NCBI RefSeq assembly: GCF_003255815.1
Contig: NC_037669.1
Coordinates: 125,236,154 to 125,300,153, forward strand
Direction of reading: 5' to 3'
Origin: Theropithecus gelada
Lineage: Eukaryota; Chordata; Mammalia; Primates; Cercopithecidae
Length of the DNA stretch: 64,000 bases
Under the pieces are notes generated by a model. It ran no database searches and was not told where the DNA came from. It was given only the letters and a program-made list of their open reading frames with translations. The position numbers and the translations under genes were made by a program. Positions 35,253 through 46,165 of this stretch are shown piece after piece (within the stretch, counting starts at the first letter, position 1; every line of letters starts with the position of its first letter).

Positions 35253-35285
35253 AATGACAAGAGGGATATTACCACTGGCAACACA
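35253..35285 (+). mobile_element. Same L1, inverted 5' arm, part 1
   Basis: AATGACAAGAGGGATATTACCACTGGCAACACA is plus-strand ORF2. It continues at 37409 (CCACAGAAATAAAAACAACC) once the MaLR element is removed. Confidence 0.82.
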
Positions 35286-35660
35286 TGTATTAGTTCGTTC
35301 TTATGCTGCTAATAAAGACATACCTGAGACTGGACAATTTATAAAGGAAAGAGGTTTAATTAACTCACAGATCAGCATGTCTTGGGAGGCCTCATGAAAC
35401 TTACAATCATGGTGGAAAGGGAAGCAGATATGTTCTTCTTTACATGGTGGCAGAAAAGAGAATGAGAGTTGAGCAAAGGGGGAATCCCCTTATAAAACTA
35501 TCAGATCTTGTGAGAACGTATTCACTATCATGAGAATACTATGGGGGAAACCACCCCATGATTCAATTACCTCCTACCAGGTCCCTCCCATGACATGTGG
35601 AGATTATGGGAATAAAAATTGAAGATGAGATTTAGATAAGGACACAGTCAAATCATATTA
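35286..35660 (-). mobile_element. MaLR 3' LTR (THE1/MST type)
   Basis: TGTATTAGTTCGTTCTTATG to AGGACACAGTCAAATCATATTA, 375 bp, in reverse orientation. It pairs with the LTR at 37030-37408. On the left it is flanked by ACACA and, at the far side of the element, by CCACA (37409-37413): a 5-bp duplication with one mismatch. Confidence 0.93.
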
Positions 35661-37029
35661 TTCCACCCCTGGCACTACCCAAATCCAATGTCTTCACATT
35701 TAAAAACACAATCATGCCCTTCCAATAGTCCCCCAAAATCCTAAGTTATGCCAGCATTAACTCAAAAGTCCAAGTCCAACATCTCATCTGATACAAGGCA
35801 AGCCTCTTCTGCCTATGAGCCTGTAAAATCAAAAGCAAGTTAGTTATTTCCTAGACACAGTGTGGTGCAGACATTGGGTAAATACAACGATTCCAAATGG
35901 GAGAAATTTGCCAAAATGAACAAGGTACAGTCCCCATGCAAGTTTGAAATCCAGTGGGGCAGTCAAATCTTAAAGCTCTGAAATAGTCTATTTTGACTCT
36001 ATTTTTCACATCCGGAGCATTCAGATGCAAGAGGTGTGCTCCCAGCATCTTGGGCAGCTCAGCCCCTGTGGTTTTGCAGTGTACAGCATGCCTCCTTCCT
36101 GATTCATGGGCTGCAATAAAATGTCTGCAGCTTTTCCAGGTGCATGGTGGAAACTGTCAGTGGATCTATTATTCTGGGTGTGGAGATTGGTGGCCCTCTT
36201 CTCACAGCTCCACTAGGCAGTGAGCCAGTGGGGACTCTGTTGTGGGGTTCCCATTGCACAATTCCCTTTTTCACTGACCTAGCAGAGGTTCTCCCTAAGG
36301 GGTTCACCCCTGTAGAAAACTTCTGCCTGGATATCTAAGCATTTCCATACATCCTCTGAAATCTAGTCAGAGGTAACCAAACCTTAATTATTGACTTCTG
36401 TGCACCCACAGGCCCAACACTACATGGAAGCTGCCAAGGCTTGGACTTGCACCTTCTGAAACAATGGCCTGAGGTGATTTTTTGTTTTGTTTTGTTTTGT
36501 TTTGTTTTGCCACAGCTGGAGCATGTGGGATGTAGGGCACCAAGTCCTGAGATGACAAATAGCAGGGGGGGCCCTGGACTTGGTCCATGGAACTATTTTT
36601 CCCTTTTAGGCCTCCTGGATTATGATGGGAAAAGTTGCTGTGAAGGTCTCTGACATGCCCTGGAGATATTTTTCTCATTGTCTTGGTGATTAACTTTCAG
36701 CTCCTTGTTACTTATGCAAATTTCTGCAGCCAGCTTGAATTTATCCTGAGAACATGTTTTTTTGTTTTTGTTTTTGTTTTTATTTCCAGCACATTATCAG
36801 GCTGCAAAATTTTCAAACTTTTGTGCTGTGCTCCCTCTTGAATGCCTCGCTGCTTGACCAGATAGCCCAACAACAACTTTGTATGAAGTTCCAAACTTTT
36901 CCACATTTGCCTGTCTTCTACTGAGTCCTCTAAACTGTTCCAACCTCTACCTGTTAACCAGTTCCAAATTTCTTCCACATTTACAGATATTTTTATAGCA
37001 GTAACCCACTCTCTGTGTTACCAATGTAC
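35661..37029 (-). mobile_element. MaLR internal region (THE1/MST-int)
   Basis: About 1.37 kb between two like-oriented LTRs. It starts at TTCCACCCCTGGCACTACCC and includes GGTACAGTCCCCATGCAAG, TCCATGGAACTATTTTTCCC and CTACCTGTTAACCAGTTCC. MaLR internal regions are non-autonomous and hold only gag-like relics. The short frames here (for example 36388-36678 minus, 36712-36978 minus) have no intact product. The TTTTG (36482-36510) and TTTTTG (36757-36781) arrays are secondary. Confidence 0.85.
36482..36510 (+). repeat. (TTTTG)n microsatellite
   Basis: About six TTTTG units inside the MaLR internal region. Confidence 0.9.
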
Positions 37030-37408
37030 TGTACCAGTCAGTTCTCATGCTGCTAATAAAGATGAAGCAGAGACTGGGTAACATAGAAAAGAAAGAGATT
37101 AAACTGACTCACAGTTCAGCATGGATAGGGTGGCCTCGGGAAATGTACAATCATTGTGGAAGGGGAAGTAAACATGTCTTTCTTCACATGACAGCAGTAG
37201 AGAGAAGAATAAGGGTAGAGAAAAGTGAGAAGCTCCTTATAAAGCCATCAGATCTCATGAGAACTTACTCACTATCCCAAGAATAGCATACTGGTAACCA
37301 CTCCTATGATTGAATTACTTCCCACCAGATTCCTCCCAGGACATCTGGGGATGATGGGAACTACAATTCAAGATGAGATTTGGGTGGGGACATGGCCAAA
37401 TCATATCA
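37030..37408 (-). mobile_element. MaLR 5' LTR (THE1/MST type)
   Basis: TGTACCAGTCAGTTCTCATG to GGACATGGCCAAATCATATCA. It is the partner of 35286-35660 and clearly diverged from it (many substitutions by eye), so the insertion is old. In element orientation this is the upstream LTR. Confidence 0.92.
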
Positions 37409-38903
37409 CCACAGAAATAAAAACAACCATCAAAGAATATTTTGAATACAACTATGCATATAAACTAGAAAATCTAGAAGAAATGTATAAACTTCTGAGC
37501 ACATACACCCTCCTAAAACTGAACCAGGAAGAAGTTGGATCCCTGAACAGACCAATAACTAGCTCTGAAATGAGGCAGTAATAAGTAGCCTATCAACCAA
37601 CAAAACCCCAGGACTAGATGGATTCACAGCTGAATTCTATCAAATGTATAAAGAAGAGTGAGTAACATTCCTACTGAAACTATTCCCAAAAACTGAAGAG
37701 TAGTGACTCCTCCCTAACTTATTCTGTGAGGCCAGAATCATCCTGATACCAAAACCTGGCAGAGACACAACAGAGAAAGGAAATTTCAAGCAAGTATCCT
37801 TGATGAACACTGATGCAAAAATCCTAAACAAAATACTGACAAACAAAATTCAACAGCACATCCAAAAGCTTATCCAAGACAATCAAGTAGGCTTATCCCT
37901 GGAGTGCAAGTTTGGTTCAACATAAACAAATCAATAAATGTGATTCATCACATAAGCAGAACTAAAGACAAAAACCACATGATAATCTCAATAGATGTAG
38001 AAAGGCTTTTGGTAAAATTCAACATCCTTCATGTTAAAAACTCTCAGAAAATAGGTATTAAAGGAACATACCCCAAAATAGTAAGAGGAACTATGACAAA
38101 CTCTACAGCAAACATCATAATACATGGGCAAAAGCTGGAAGCATTCCTATTGAGAACAGGCACAAGACAAAGATGCCCTCTCTCACCACATCTATTCAAA
38201 TTTGTACTGAAAGTCCTGGGCATTGAAATGAGGCAAGAGAAGGAAATAAAGGGCATCCAAATAGAAAGAGAGAAAGTCAACCTATCTCTGTTTTCAGTTG
38301 TCATTATCCTGTATCTAAAAAAACTCCACAGTCCCAGCCCAAAAGTTCCTTAAGCTGATAAACAACTTCGGCAATGTCTCAGGCTACAAAATCAATGAGC
38401 AAACATCACTAATATTCATAGACACTAACAACAGTCAAGCCAAGATCCAAATCAGGGATGCAATTCCATTCACAATTGCCACAAAAAGAATTTTAAAAAT
38501 ACCTAGGAATATAGCTAACAGGGAAAATTAAAGATCTCTACAAGCAGAACTGCAAAACACTGCTAAAAGAAATCAAAGATGACAAAAACAAGTGAAATAA
38601 ACGTTCCATGGATAGGAAGAATAATGACATTAAAATGGCCTCTATGCCCAAAGTAATTTATAGACTTGATGTTATTCCCATGAAACCATCATTGACATTC
38701 TTCACAGAGTTATAAAAATAAAACTATTTTAAAATTCATATGGAATCAAAAAAGAGCCTGAATAGCCAAGGTAATTCTATGTGAAAAGAACAAAGCTAGA
38801 GTCATTAAGCTACTGAACTTCAAACTATAGTACATGACTACAGCAACCAATACAGCGTGGTTCTGACACAAAAACAATTACGTAGATCAATGAAACAAGC
38901 CTT
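37409..38903 (+). mobile_element. Same L1, inverted 5' arm, part 2 (ORF2)
   Basis: Plus-strand ORF2: CTAGAAAATCTAGAAGAAATG, AACCAGGAAGAAGTTGGATC, GATGAACACTGATGCAAAAATCC, the RT core area near 38260-38310 and the end at TAGATCAATGAAACAAGCC. Its L1 end point lies a few bases upstream of where the minus-strand arm starts at 35252. The 149-residue frame 37904-38353 is an RT fragment whose catalytic stretch is frame-shifted and mutated. Confidence 0.9.
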
Positions 38904-39807
38904 TAATAATAAAGATATTTTATGTACAGTGAGCTGATATGCCTATGTAACATTATATATGTGAAAAGGTATGTATATTAGAGTGCATGTTTATTATAAA
39001 ATTATGCAACTTCCTCACCCAAAACAAGAAAAGAACATATAAGAAATCAGAACAAATAAAGCACTAGAGATGACATTAACAATTTTATAAACATCATTTC
39101 ATTAAGCATTGTATTCATATGTGTGTATAGGTATTTATTATTTTTGCAAAATCTATATATAATGTAACGTGTACACATGTATTAATTAACTGAATATGAA
39201 GATTACTGTAGCCTTTCATTATAACTTTAGCAAGAGAATAAAAATTCAGGTCAACATCATTTCAAATTGTACAGAAAATTATGAAAAATTATGAGATCAG
39301 AATAATATATGAAATCAAAATATCATAAATATGTAAGTCCATATGGACTACAGATAAATCTGTATTTTCTTTATTCGACATTTCCCTAATTCACATTTTT
39401 CTTGGTTCTGAAGCTTCACATTCTTATTTATAATTCACCATAATTTTATGTGATAATAATATACTTCCTCAAATTTTTTTTGTATGGATGATACATGATG
39501 AGATAAAAATACACAAAAGCACAGCAAAAAGTATACTGAATTAGTTTGCAAGGTGTTTTACATATTTTGGCCCTCATTTTTTTTTTTTGTCTCTAAAATG
39601 AAAAGAGAATTGTATTACCCATAACAGTCAAGAAGCAATTGGTGGTCATTTGTCTTCAATGTATGGTTTAGGAAATTAAATGTACCCCAAAATGCCCCAC
39701 CACCAAAAGGCAAGAAAAATATTAATGTTGTAATTTGGAAAGAATTATTACATGTGTTACTGAAGGACTCTGGAAGTCCGGAAATCACTTATGTATTTTC
39801 TAGAGTA
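38904..39807. other. AT-rich unassigned sequence
   Basis: No gene or recognised repeat. The L1 5' target copy should lie at its left edge, but I could not identify it. Confidence 0.55.
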
Positions 39808-42143
39808 GACATACCTCAGGGGTAATATGGGTTCAATTCCAGACCACCACAATGAAGCAAATATCACAAAACCATAATTCACATAATTTTCTTGGCCTCC
39901 TGGTAAATATAAAAGTTATATTTACAGTATATTGTAGTCTATTTAATAAGTATTCAGTAGGATTATGTCTAAAAAATGTATACATGCTTTTAAAAAAATG
40001 TTATTTTTAAAACTTAGTAATAATATGAGCCTTCAGCGAGTTAAAATCCTTTTGCAGGTGTAGGGTTTTGCCTCGATGTTGATGGCTGGCTGACTGATCA
40101 GAGGGCTGGTTGCTAAACGTTGGGGTACCTTGGTAGGGCAATTTCTTAAAGTAAGGTAACAATGATATTTGCAGCATCAATTCACTCACAAAAGATTTTC
40201 TGTTGCATGTGAAGTTGTTTGATAGTATTTTACCCACCGTAGAACTTCTTTCCAAATTAGAGTCAGTTATCTGAAACCTTGACACTGTTGTATCAACTGA
40301 GTTTATGTAATACTGTAAAGTTTTGTTGTCAACAATGTTTACAGCATCTTCACCAGAAAAGTTTCTATCTAAACAAACAAATGAACAAAACAAACAAATG
40401 AAAACACTTTGCTCATTAATAAGAAGCAACTCTTCCTATGTTCAACTTTTAACATGAAATTTCAATGATTCAGTCACATCTTCAGACTCCACTTTTAAAT
40501 CTAATTCCCTGGTTATTTCTACCTTATCTGCAATCACTGTCTCCACTGAAGTATTGAATTCCTTAAAGTCATCTATGAGAGTTGGGATCAACTTCTTCCA
40601 AAATCCTGTTCGTAATGATATTTTGATCTCCTTCGATGAATCACAAACAGGTGCATTTTCAATAAGGAGTAACATTTTGAAATAAATCTTTATTTTTTGA
40701 GAATAAGTTCTCAACAGGGGGCTTAAACCATTCAGTAAATCATCCTGTAAAGAAATGAGTTATCATTCAGGTTTTGTTCTTTTATAGAACATAGGTAGAG
40801 TAGACATAGCATAATTATTAAGAACTGCAAGATTTTCAAAATGGTAAATGAGCATTGGCTTCAACTTAAATTCACCAGTTGCATTATCCTTTAGCTAGAA
40901 AGTCAACCTGTCCTTTGAAGCTTTGAAGATAAGCATTGATTTCTCTGGTATAACTCTAAAAATCCTAGATGGCATCTTCTTCCAATATGAAGCTAATTTT
41001 CTACATTGAAAACCTATTGTGTAGTGTAGTCACCTTCATAAATCATCTTAGCTAGATCTTCTGAATAACTCCCTTCCGCTTCTGCATCAGTCCTTGCTGC
41101 TTCACCTTGCACTTTTATGTCATGGGGATGCCTTCTGTTCTTCAATCTCATGAATCAAACTCTGCTAGCTTCAAACCTTTCTTCTGCAGTTTCTTCCCCT
41201 CTCACCCATCTTAGAATTAGAGAAAGATAGAGCCTTGCTTTGGATTAGGCTTTGATTCATTACCAGTGAAATCTCAGAAGTACTAGAAAGATTTTCTTGC
41301 TTTCAAATTTCGTAGTTTACCTTCTGATTGCTATTATTCTTACTTTTCTGCCCAAATGACAATTTGGGCTTTGTCCCTTAAACTTAAATATTACCAAGAT
41401 TCAGTCCAGATTTCTATTTTGCATATCTGTTTTGTGTGATTAAGTTTTGTCTGGTTTGATCTTCTATCTAGACCACTCAAACTTTCTCCATATTAACAAT
41501 AATTCTTTTTTCTTGCCTTATCATGTGTGTATTCATTGGAGTAGCACTTTTAATTTCCTTCAGAAACTTTTCCTTCACATTCACAACTTGGCTAACTGGT
41601 GGAACCGACCTATTATTTAATGTATCTTGGCTTTTGTCTCCCCACTAAGCTCAATCATTTCTAGCTTCTGATTTAAAATGAGACACTTGTGATGCTTTCT
41701 TTCACTTGAACATTTAGAAGCCATTGTAGGATAGTTAATTGGCCTAATTTCAAAACTGTTATGTCTTAGGGAAAAGGGAAGCCTGAGGAGAGGTAGAGAG
41801 GTGGGAGAATTGCTGGTCAGTGGAGTAGTCAGAACACACACATTTATAAATTAAATTTGCTGTCTTATGTGAGCATGGTTTGAGGTGCTCCCAAACAATT
41901 ACAATATTAATATCAAAGACCACTGATCAAAGGTCACATAACAGACATAATAATAACAATAAACCTTGACATATGGTGATAATTACCAAGATGTGAAAGA
42001 GGGACATGAAATGAGCACATGCTGTTGATAAAATGGTGCCCATATATTTGCTCAACACAGGATTGCCACTAATATTGGATTTATAAAAAGCACAGTATCT
42101 GCAACATAGAGCTAAGCAACGCATAACAAAACAAGGCTGCCAG
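39808..42143 (-). mobile_element. Tigger1 DNA transposon, near end to end
   Basis: Left end GACATACCTCAGGGGTAATATGGGTTC, then CAATTCCAGACCACCACAATGAAGC. Right end GCACAGTATCTGCAACATAG ... AAAACAAGGCTGCCAG. These are the decayed terminal inverted repeats of Tigger1 (pogo/Tc1 class). TA dinucleotides flank both ends (39806-39807 and 42144-42145), the duplication expected for this class. The transposase lies on the minus strand. At about 2.34 kb it is close to the usual 2.4 kb, with one internal deletion in the gene. Confidence 0.9.
40007..41724 (-). pseudogene. Tigger1 transposase, dead copy
   Basis: The minus-strand start codon at 41724 begins MASKCSSERKHH, the expected DNA-binding N terminus of a Tigger/pogo-type transposase (CENP-B-like helix-turn-helix followed by a DDE/DDD integrase fold). 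The frame breaks after about 36 residues. Further pieces read at 40442-40714 and 40007-40429, and the last contains LERSSTVGKILSNNF near the C terminus. In the catalytic domain the piece LLLIENAPVC sits where family members have an aspartate followed by N-A-P-G-H, so a key acidic residue is Glu here. The sequence then jumps directly to a downstream block, losing roughly 80-90 residues that should carry the third catalytic position. Frameshifts, stops and this deletion make it non-functional. I infer a fossil typical of early-primate Tigger1 activity. Confidence 0.88.
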
Positions 42144-42145
42144 TA

Positions 42146-43349
42146 ATGAGGAATAGAACTATGAAAGAATATTTTTCCAGTGAACACAGAAGATCAAGCG
42201 TAAGGGTCAGTTAAAATAACGGTAAATATTGAAATGAGGCCTAGGATAAACAAAAAATGGAAGTCAATAAGAGTCTTTCGTATGGGTTTTCAGAAGAACT
42301 GTAGTAATATTTACCTATACAAAGAATGCAGAAGTAAAGGTAATACTTAAATTCACATTGGGTAAAAGATAAAAAATTCAATTTTAGACATTTTGAATTT
42401 AGGTGATGATGGGATGTGTAACATAAAGTCATAAAAATAGGGTGTAAATATGAAGCTGAAATGTGAGTACAGGTTTTAATTATTTCGACTGTCAAGAATC
42501 TTACTTAAAGATGCAATTTTAAGCCTTTATAGAAGATAAAGTTTCTGAAACACCACACGTTCATACAGAGGGAAAAAAGAAATCTGTAAATGAAATCTTG
42601 TTGAATGCTCAAGTTTAGGGGACAAAACCAAAACAGTTACTGAGGGAGGAAACTAAGCATAACAATCAGAAGCCAAGAGAAGAAACTTGAAAACAAGAAA
42701 ATCTTTCAAGTACTTCTCAGATTGCAGTGGTAATATGCCCTGGGAAAAATGAATTGAATTGGCTATTTGCTTATAAATATTGAGTTAAAAAGAAGATATA
42801 TATCATGGAAGTATCAGAAGCCCATGCAATCTAAAATTATGTAAATTTTCTTTAATGATTTTCCAGGTCTCTCCAAATGTGTTATGGTAAGTGAAAACAA
42901 ATTTGGATACCCTTTTGACAATCCTCACAGCTTCTAGCAAATGCCAGAATAAGTACCCCTCCCAGTGGGTTCTTAAATGAATGATTGACCTCAGTGAAGC
43001 CTTTTATATATAATTATTTTGGACAGTCACTGCAATAAACGGGTGTACTTGGGTGCTTGGATACTTTGATGTGATTTTCCAAAAAGATACATTGTTACTT
43101 TGTCACCTGCTATATTCAAAAAGGATTACTAAAATGGGCATAACATCTGCTTCTAGATTATTTCATAATAATTTGTCATATTGAATGGAATATATGGAAA
43201 AATATTTTATCTACAGCAAAATCTACTATTGAGGGGGAATGTAAACAGGTTATCAAAATTATTTTTGTGATGGCAGATTGAGATTTCCAAAACTGTATTA
43301 ACTAAATCTATTAACATTTGGGCCTATTTCAATGTCTCAAATATGTCCC
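42146..43349. other. Unassigned sequence
   Basis: About 1.2 kb without a gene. Some purine-rich text near 42590-42710 looks like old repeat, but I cannot name it. Confidence 0.5.
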
Positions 43350-43697
43350 GGTTCTTTCCAGTTCGATTACTCAGGCTCACCAACAATGCTCTTCCTCAGA
43401 TTTCCATAGGTTCACTTCCTATTATTTAGCTCTCAGTTCCAGTGTCACCTCTTGAGAGAAACTTTCCCTCGAACATTGACCAATACCATCCCTCCTACAG
43501 CTGCTTTGCATTCTATTAGCTGGTTTTATGTACTTCATAACATTTATTAATATCTGAAATTATTTCAGACAATTGCCAGTCACTACATTTATAATGTAAG
43601 CTCTGTGAGGACACAGCGTTCACTGCCATTTTTGCAGCACTTAGAACAATGCCTAGGATATAGTAGGTGTTCACCAAAGTTAGGTGTTTATCAAAGT
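43350..43697 (+). mobile_element. L2 3' end
   Basis: Ordered L2 blocks: CAATGCTCTTCCTCAGATTTCC, CAGTGTCACCTCTTGAGAG, TTATTAATATCTGAAATTATTTC, AATGTAAGCTCTGTGAGGACACAG and GCAGCACTTAGAACAATGCCTAGG..ATAGTAGGTGTTCA. This fits the last 340 bp of L2 in sense orientation. It ends in a 17-bp tandem duplication (43664-43697). Confidence 0.85.
43664..43697 (+). repeat. 17-bp tandem duplication at the L2 end
   Basis: TAGGTGTTCACCAAAGT followed by TAGGTGTTTATCAAAGT, two mismatches. Confidence 0.85.
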
Positions 43698-45564
43698 TAA
43701 AGATTACTTCTTCAAAGGCAGGGAAAAAGTAAATAATAAAAGAAGACCCATATCCACCAAGGCTGAAGAGTAAATTCAGTCATTTTTCTTTTATAACAAA
43801 ATTATCTGATTTTTAAATAGTATGATAAAACTGTTAATACTTGAACCAACAAAGAAGGTATTCATTTACTGTTTAGCCAACAATTGCAAAAGTGATTTGT
43901 TTTTCCAGAAAAATCTTCCAGAGATCTATTTTTGTCAACAATAAAATAATTTTTCTTACAGAAAAGCATAGGAAAATACTTCACTATCAATTCTTCCTCT
44001 AGTGTTTTACTCAGCACCCATTAGCTTCATTGTTTCCATGTACGGAGTGAAAAAAGAGAATCTTGACTCCAACCATTTTTTGTTGCCAATTATCCTCTCT
44101 CCAGAATTGTAAAAATAATTATTTTCTTATATTTATATAGAGATTTCCAATTATTCAAGTGCTAATAAAGAAAAGTATAGGCTATTCTAGGACTTTAATG
44201 AGAAAGCTAAGACAAAAAGAAAAATGAGTTATGTGACAACAAAAAAGAAATATAACATTTAAAGGAATTCTGAACTGTTTTGGTTGAAGAATGTGTCTTC
44301 AAATGCTAGTGTAATCCTCAAGAAATTAAACAGAGAAAACAATCTAGAATAAAAATTCAAAAAATGTCTTTTTACAATTTCAAGCTTAAAATTACATTTA
44401 AAAGTTTATCAACAAAGGTCATCAAACTCATGAGATGATAGGCAAAAACATATTTTTAAGAGAAAGATATTTATTATGGAACACTTACTGGTGAATTAGG
44501 ATAGTCATTGAGTTTTCAATTATAACTTTACAATTTAGCCCCTGAAGCTTTTTGCTTATTAGAACTGTAATTAAACTAATATCAGAACTCAAAGTATATT
44601 TTTACAATATTTTAATTATAACAAAAAACAGATACATATTTTCCAAGAAAATGTTTGAATGTACAATTATAGCTGCTTAAAAGGAATACTTTATTATGAA
44701 ATCCAGATTAATATTTTAACAAATATTCATTTTATTTAAAGATATAGTTAATATTGAACTGGCATTTTTAATGATATTTGTGTTTGCTGCTTTCCATATT
44801 GGTTCATCCGGAAGTTGAATTTTATTTGCTAATTATTGTGTTAATTTGTTTTTATAGTTAATTATAGCAGCAATGTTATAAAATGATACATTCATATTAG
44901 ATCAAATTGAGACATCTGCCTAACAAATTTAATAACATGTGAGAGACACCACACTGACTCTGATATCGTTACAAAATAATGTATCAACATTTAAATTCAG
45001 TAATCTGTAGTTCAGGGTTGTGTTAGAAGGTAATATATGCTACAGAAACCATAACTTATATCTGAAAAGTTGAGGTAAAATCCAGTGATAGTATTACTTG
45101 GAAGAAGTAATCTATGTCTCATTGGATTAAAATACCAGTCCAAAAGCAGAGTCATTATGATGAAGGGAGTTGAGATCTAGCACATCTAAATGTTTACAAT
45201 ATTTCTGAATTGTGCTAAAATGTGAGATATGAATAAGACATGCCTTAGTTCAGCTAATCTTTTTACTGCAAATGTTGATACTTCAAAGTAGTTTTCTAAT
45301 TTCAGATATTAAGGGTGAATTAGTCAGATTTCCACTTATAGATATGATGGAGTACCTGTTAGTAAACAAATGGCTTTAGAGAACAATTAGAACAGAAGAG
45401 CTAGATAATATTTCAAAGAATCAATTTCTTTAAGGATATTACCTGTCTCCCAAGCCAGCCGTATCTTGAGGGGCCAAGATCGCAGAATATCGAGAGTTAA
45501 TATTATATGCATCACTTTTGATCTTTATTGTAACCCACTATAAACCTTAGATACACCTCACAAA
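43698..45564. other. AT-rich unassigned sequence
   Basis: About 1.9 kb, no gene or recognised repeat. Confidence 0.55.
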
Positions 45565-46165
45565 TTTTGTATTATATTTTTATTAACATTTTGGATTGAA
45601 ATATTCTCTATTTTTCCTTGAGATTAATTTTAACCCATAGGTTATTAAAAAGTATGCTATTTAATTTTTAGATAATTGAAATGTTTCTAAATATTTTTAC
45701 TTACACATGTATATATATATACAAACACACATAAATATATATACACACAGACACACATAAATACATAAATGTGTGTGTGTGTGTGTGTGTGTGTGTATAA
45801 TTGGTTTGGTTTCCAATAGGTAGAAATGATTTTACAGTTCAAATTCAATGCCCTTCTGATCTGAGATCATACTCTGTATGAGTTAAATCACTTTAAATAT
45901 ATCATCTTATTTTTGTTTTATGATAAGCATTTTGTATTTCATCGTGAATACATCATGTGAATTTGAAAGTAATATGTATTCTGCAACTGTGGGTTGAAGT
46001 GCTCTAAAATACCTATTAGACCGAAATTGTTGATAGCATTATTCAGATCATCTGACAACCACTTTTTCTTTCTCTAGTTGTTTTATCAATTACTGAGAGA
46101 TGCATTCCAACTTAATAGTTGTAATTTTTGTCTCTCTAGTATTGATAAATCTAACATTTATGTAA
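45565..46165 (-). mobile_element. Old L1 ORF2 fragment
   Basis: Minus-strand ORF2, endonuclease/linker part: AACCCATAGGTTATTAAAAAG, TGATCTGAGATCATACTCTG, GTAATATGTATTCTGCAACTG..GGTTGAAGTGCTCTAAAATA and TTATCAATTACTGAGAGATG. It is internal to L1 with neither a tail nor a 5'UTR, and is interrupted by a microsatellite at 45702-45798. Confidence 0.8.
45702..45798. repeat. Compound TA/CA/TG microsatellite
   Basis: TA units, CACACA and ATACATAAAT units, then (TG) x 14 or so at 45770-45796, inside the L1 fragment. Confidence 0.92.

Noticed and set aside
40007..40714. Two adjacent minus-strand frames that look like an unknown protein
   Set aside because: They are broken pieces of Tigger1 transposase, confirmed by the terminal repeats, TA sites and the start at 41724.
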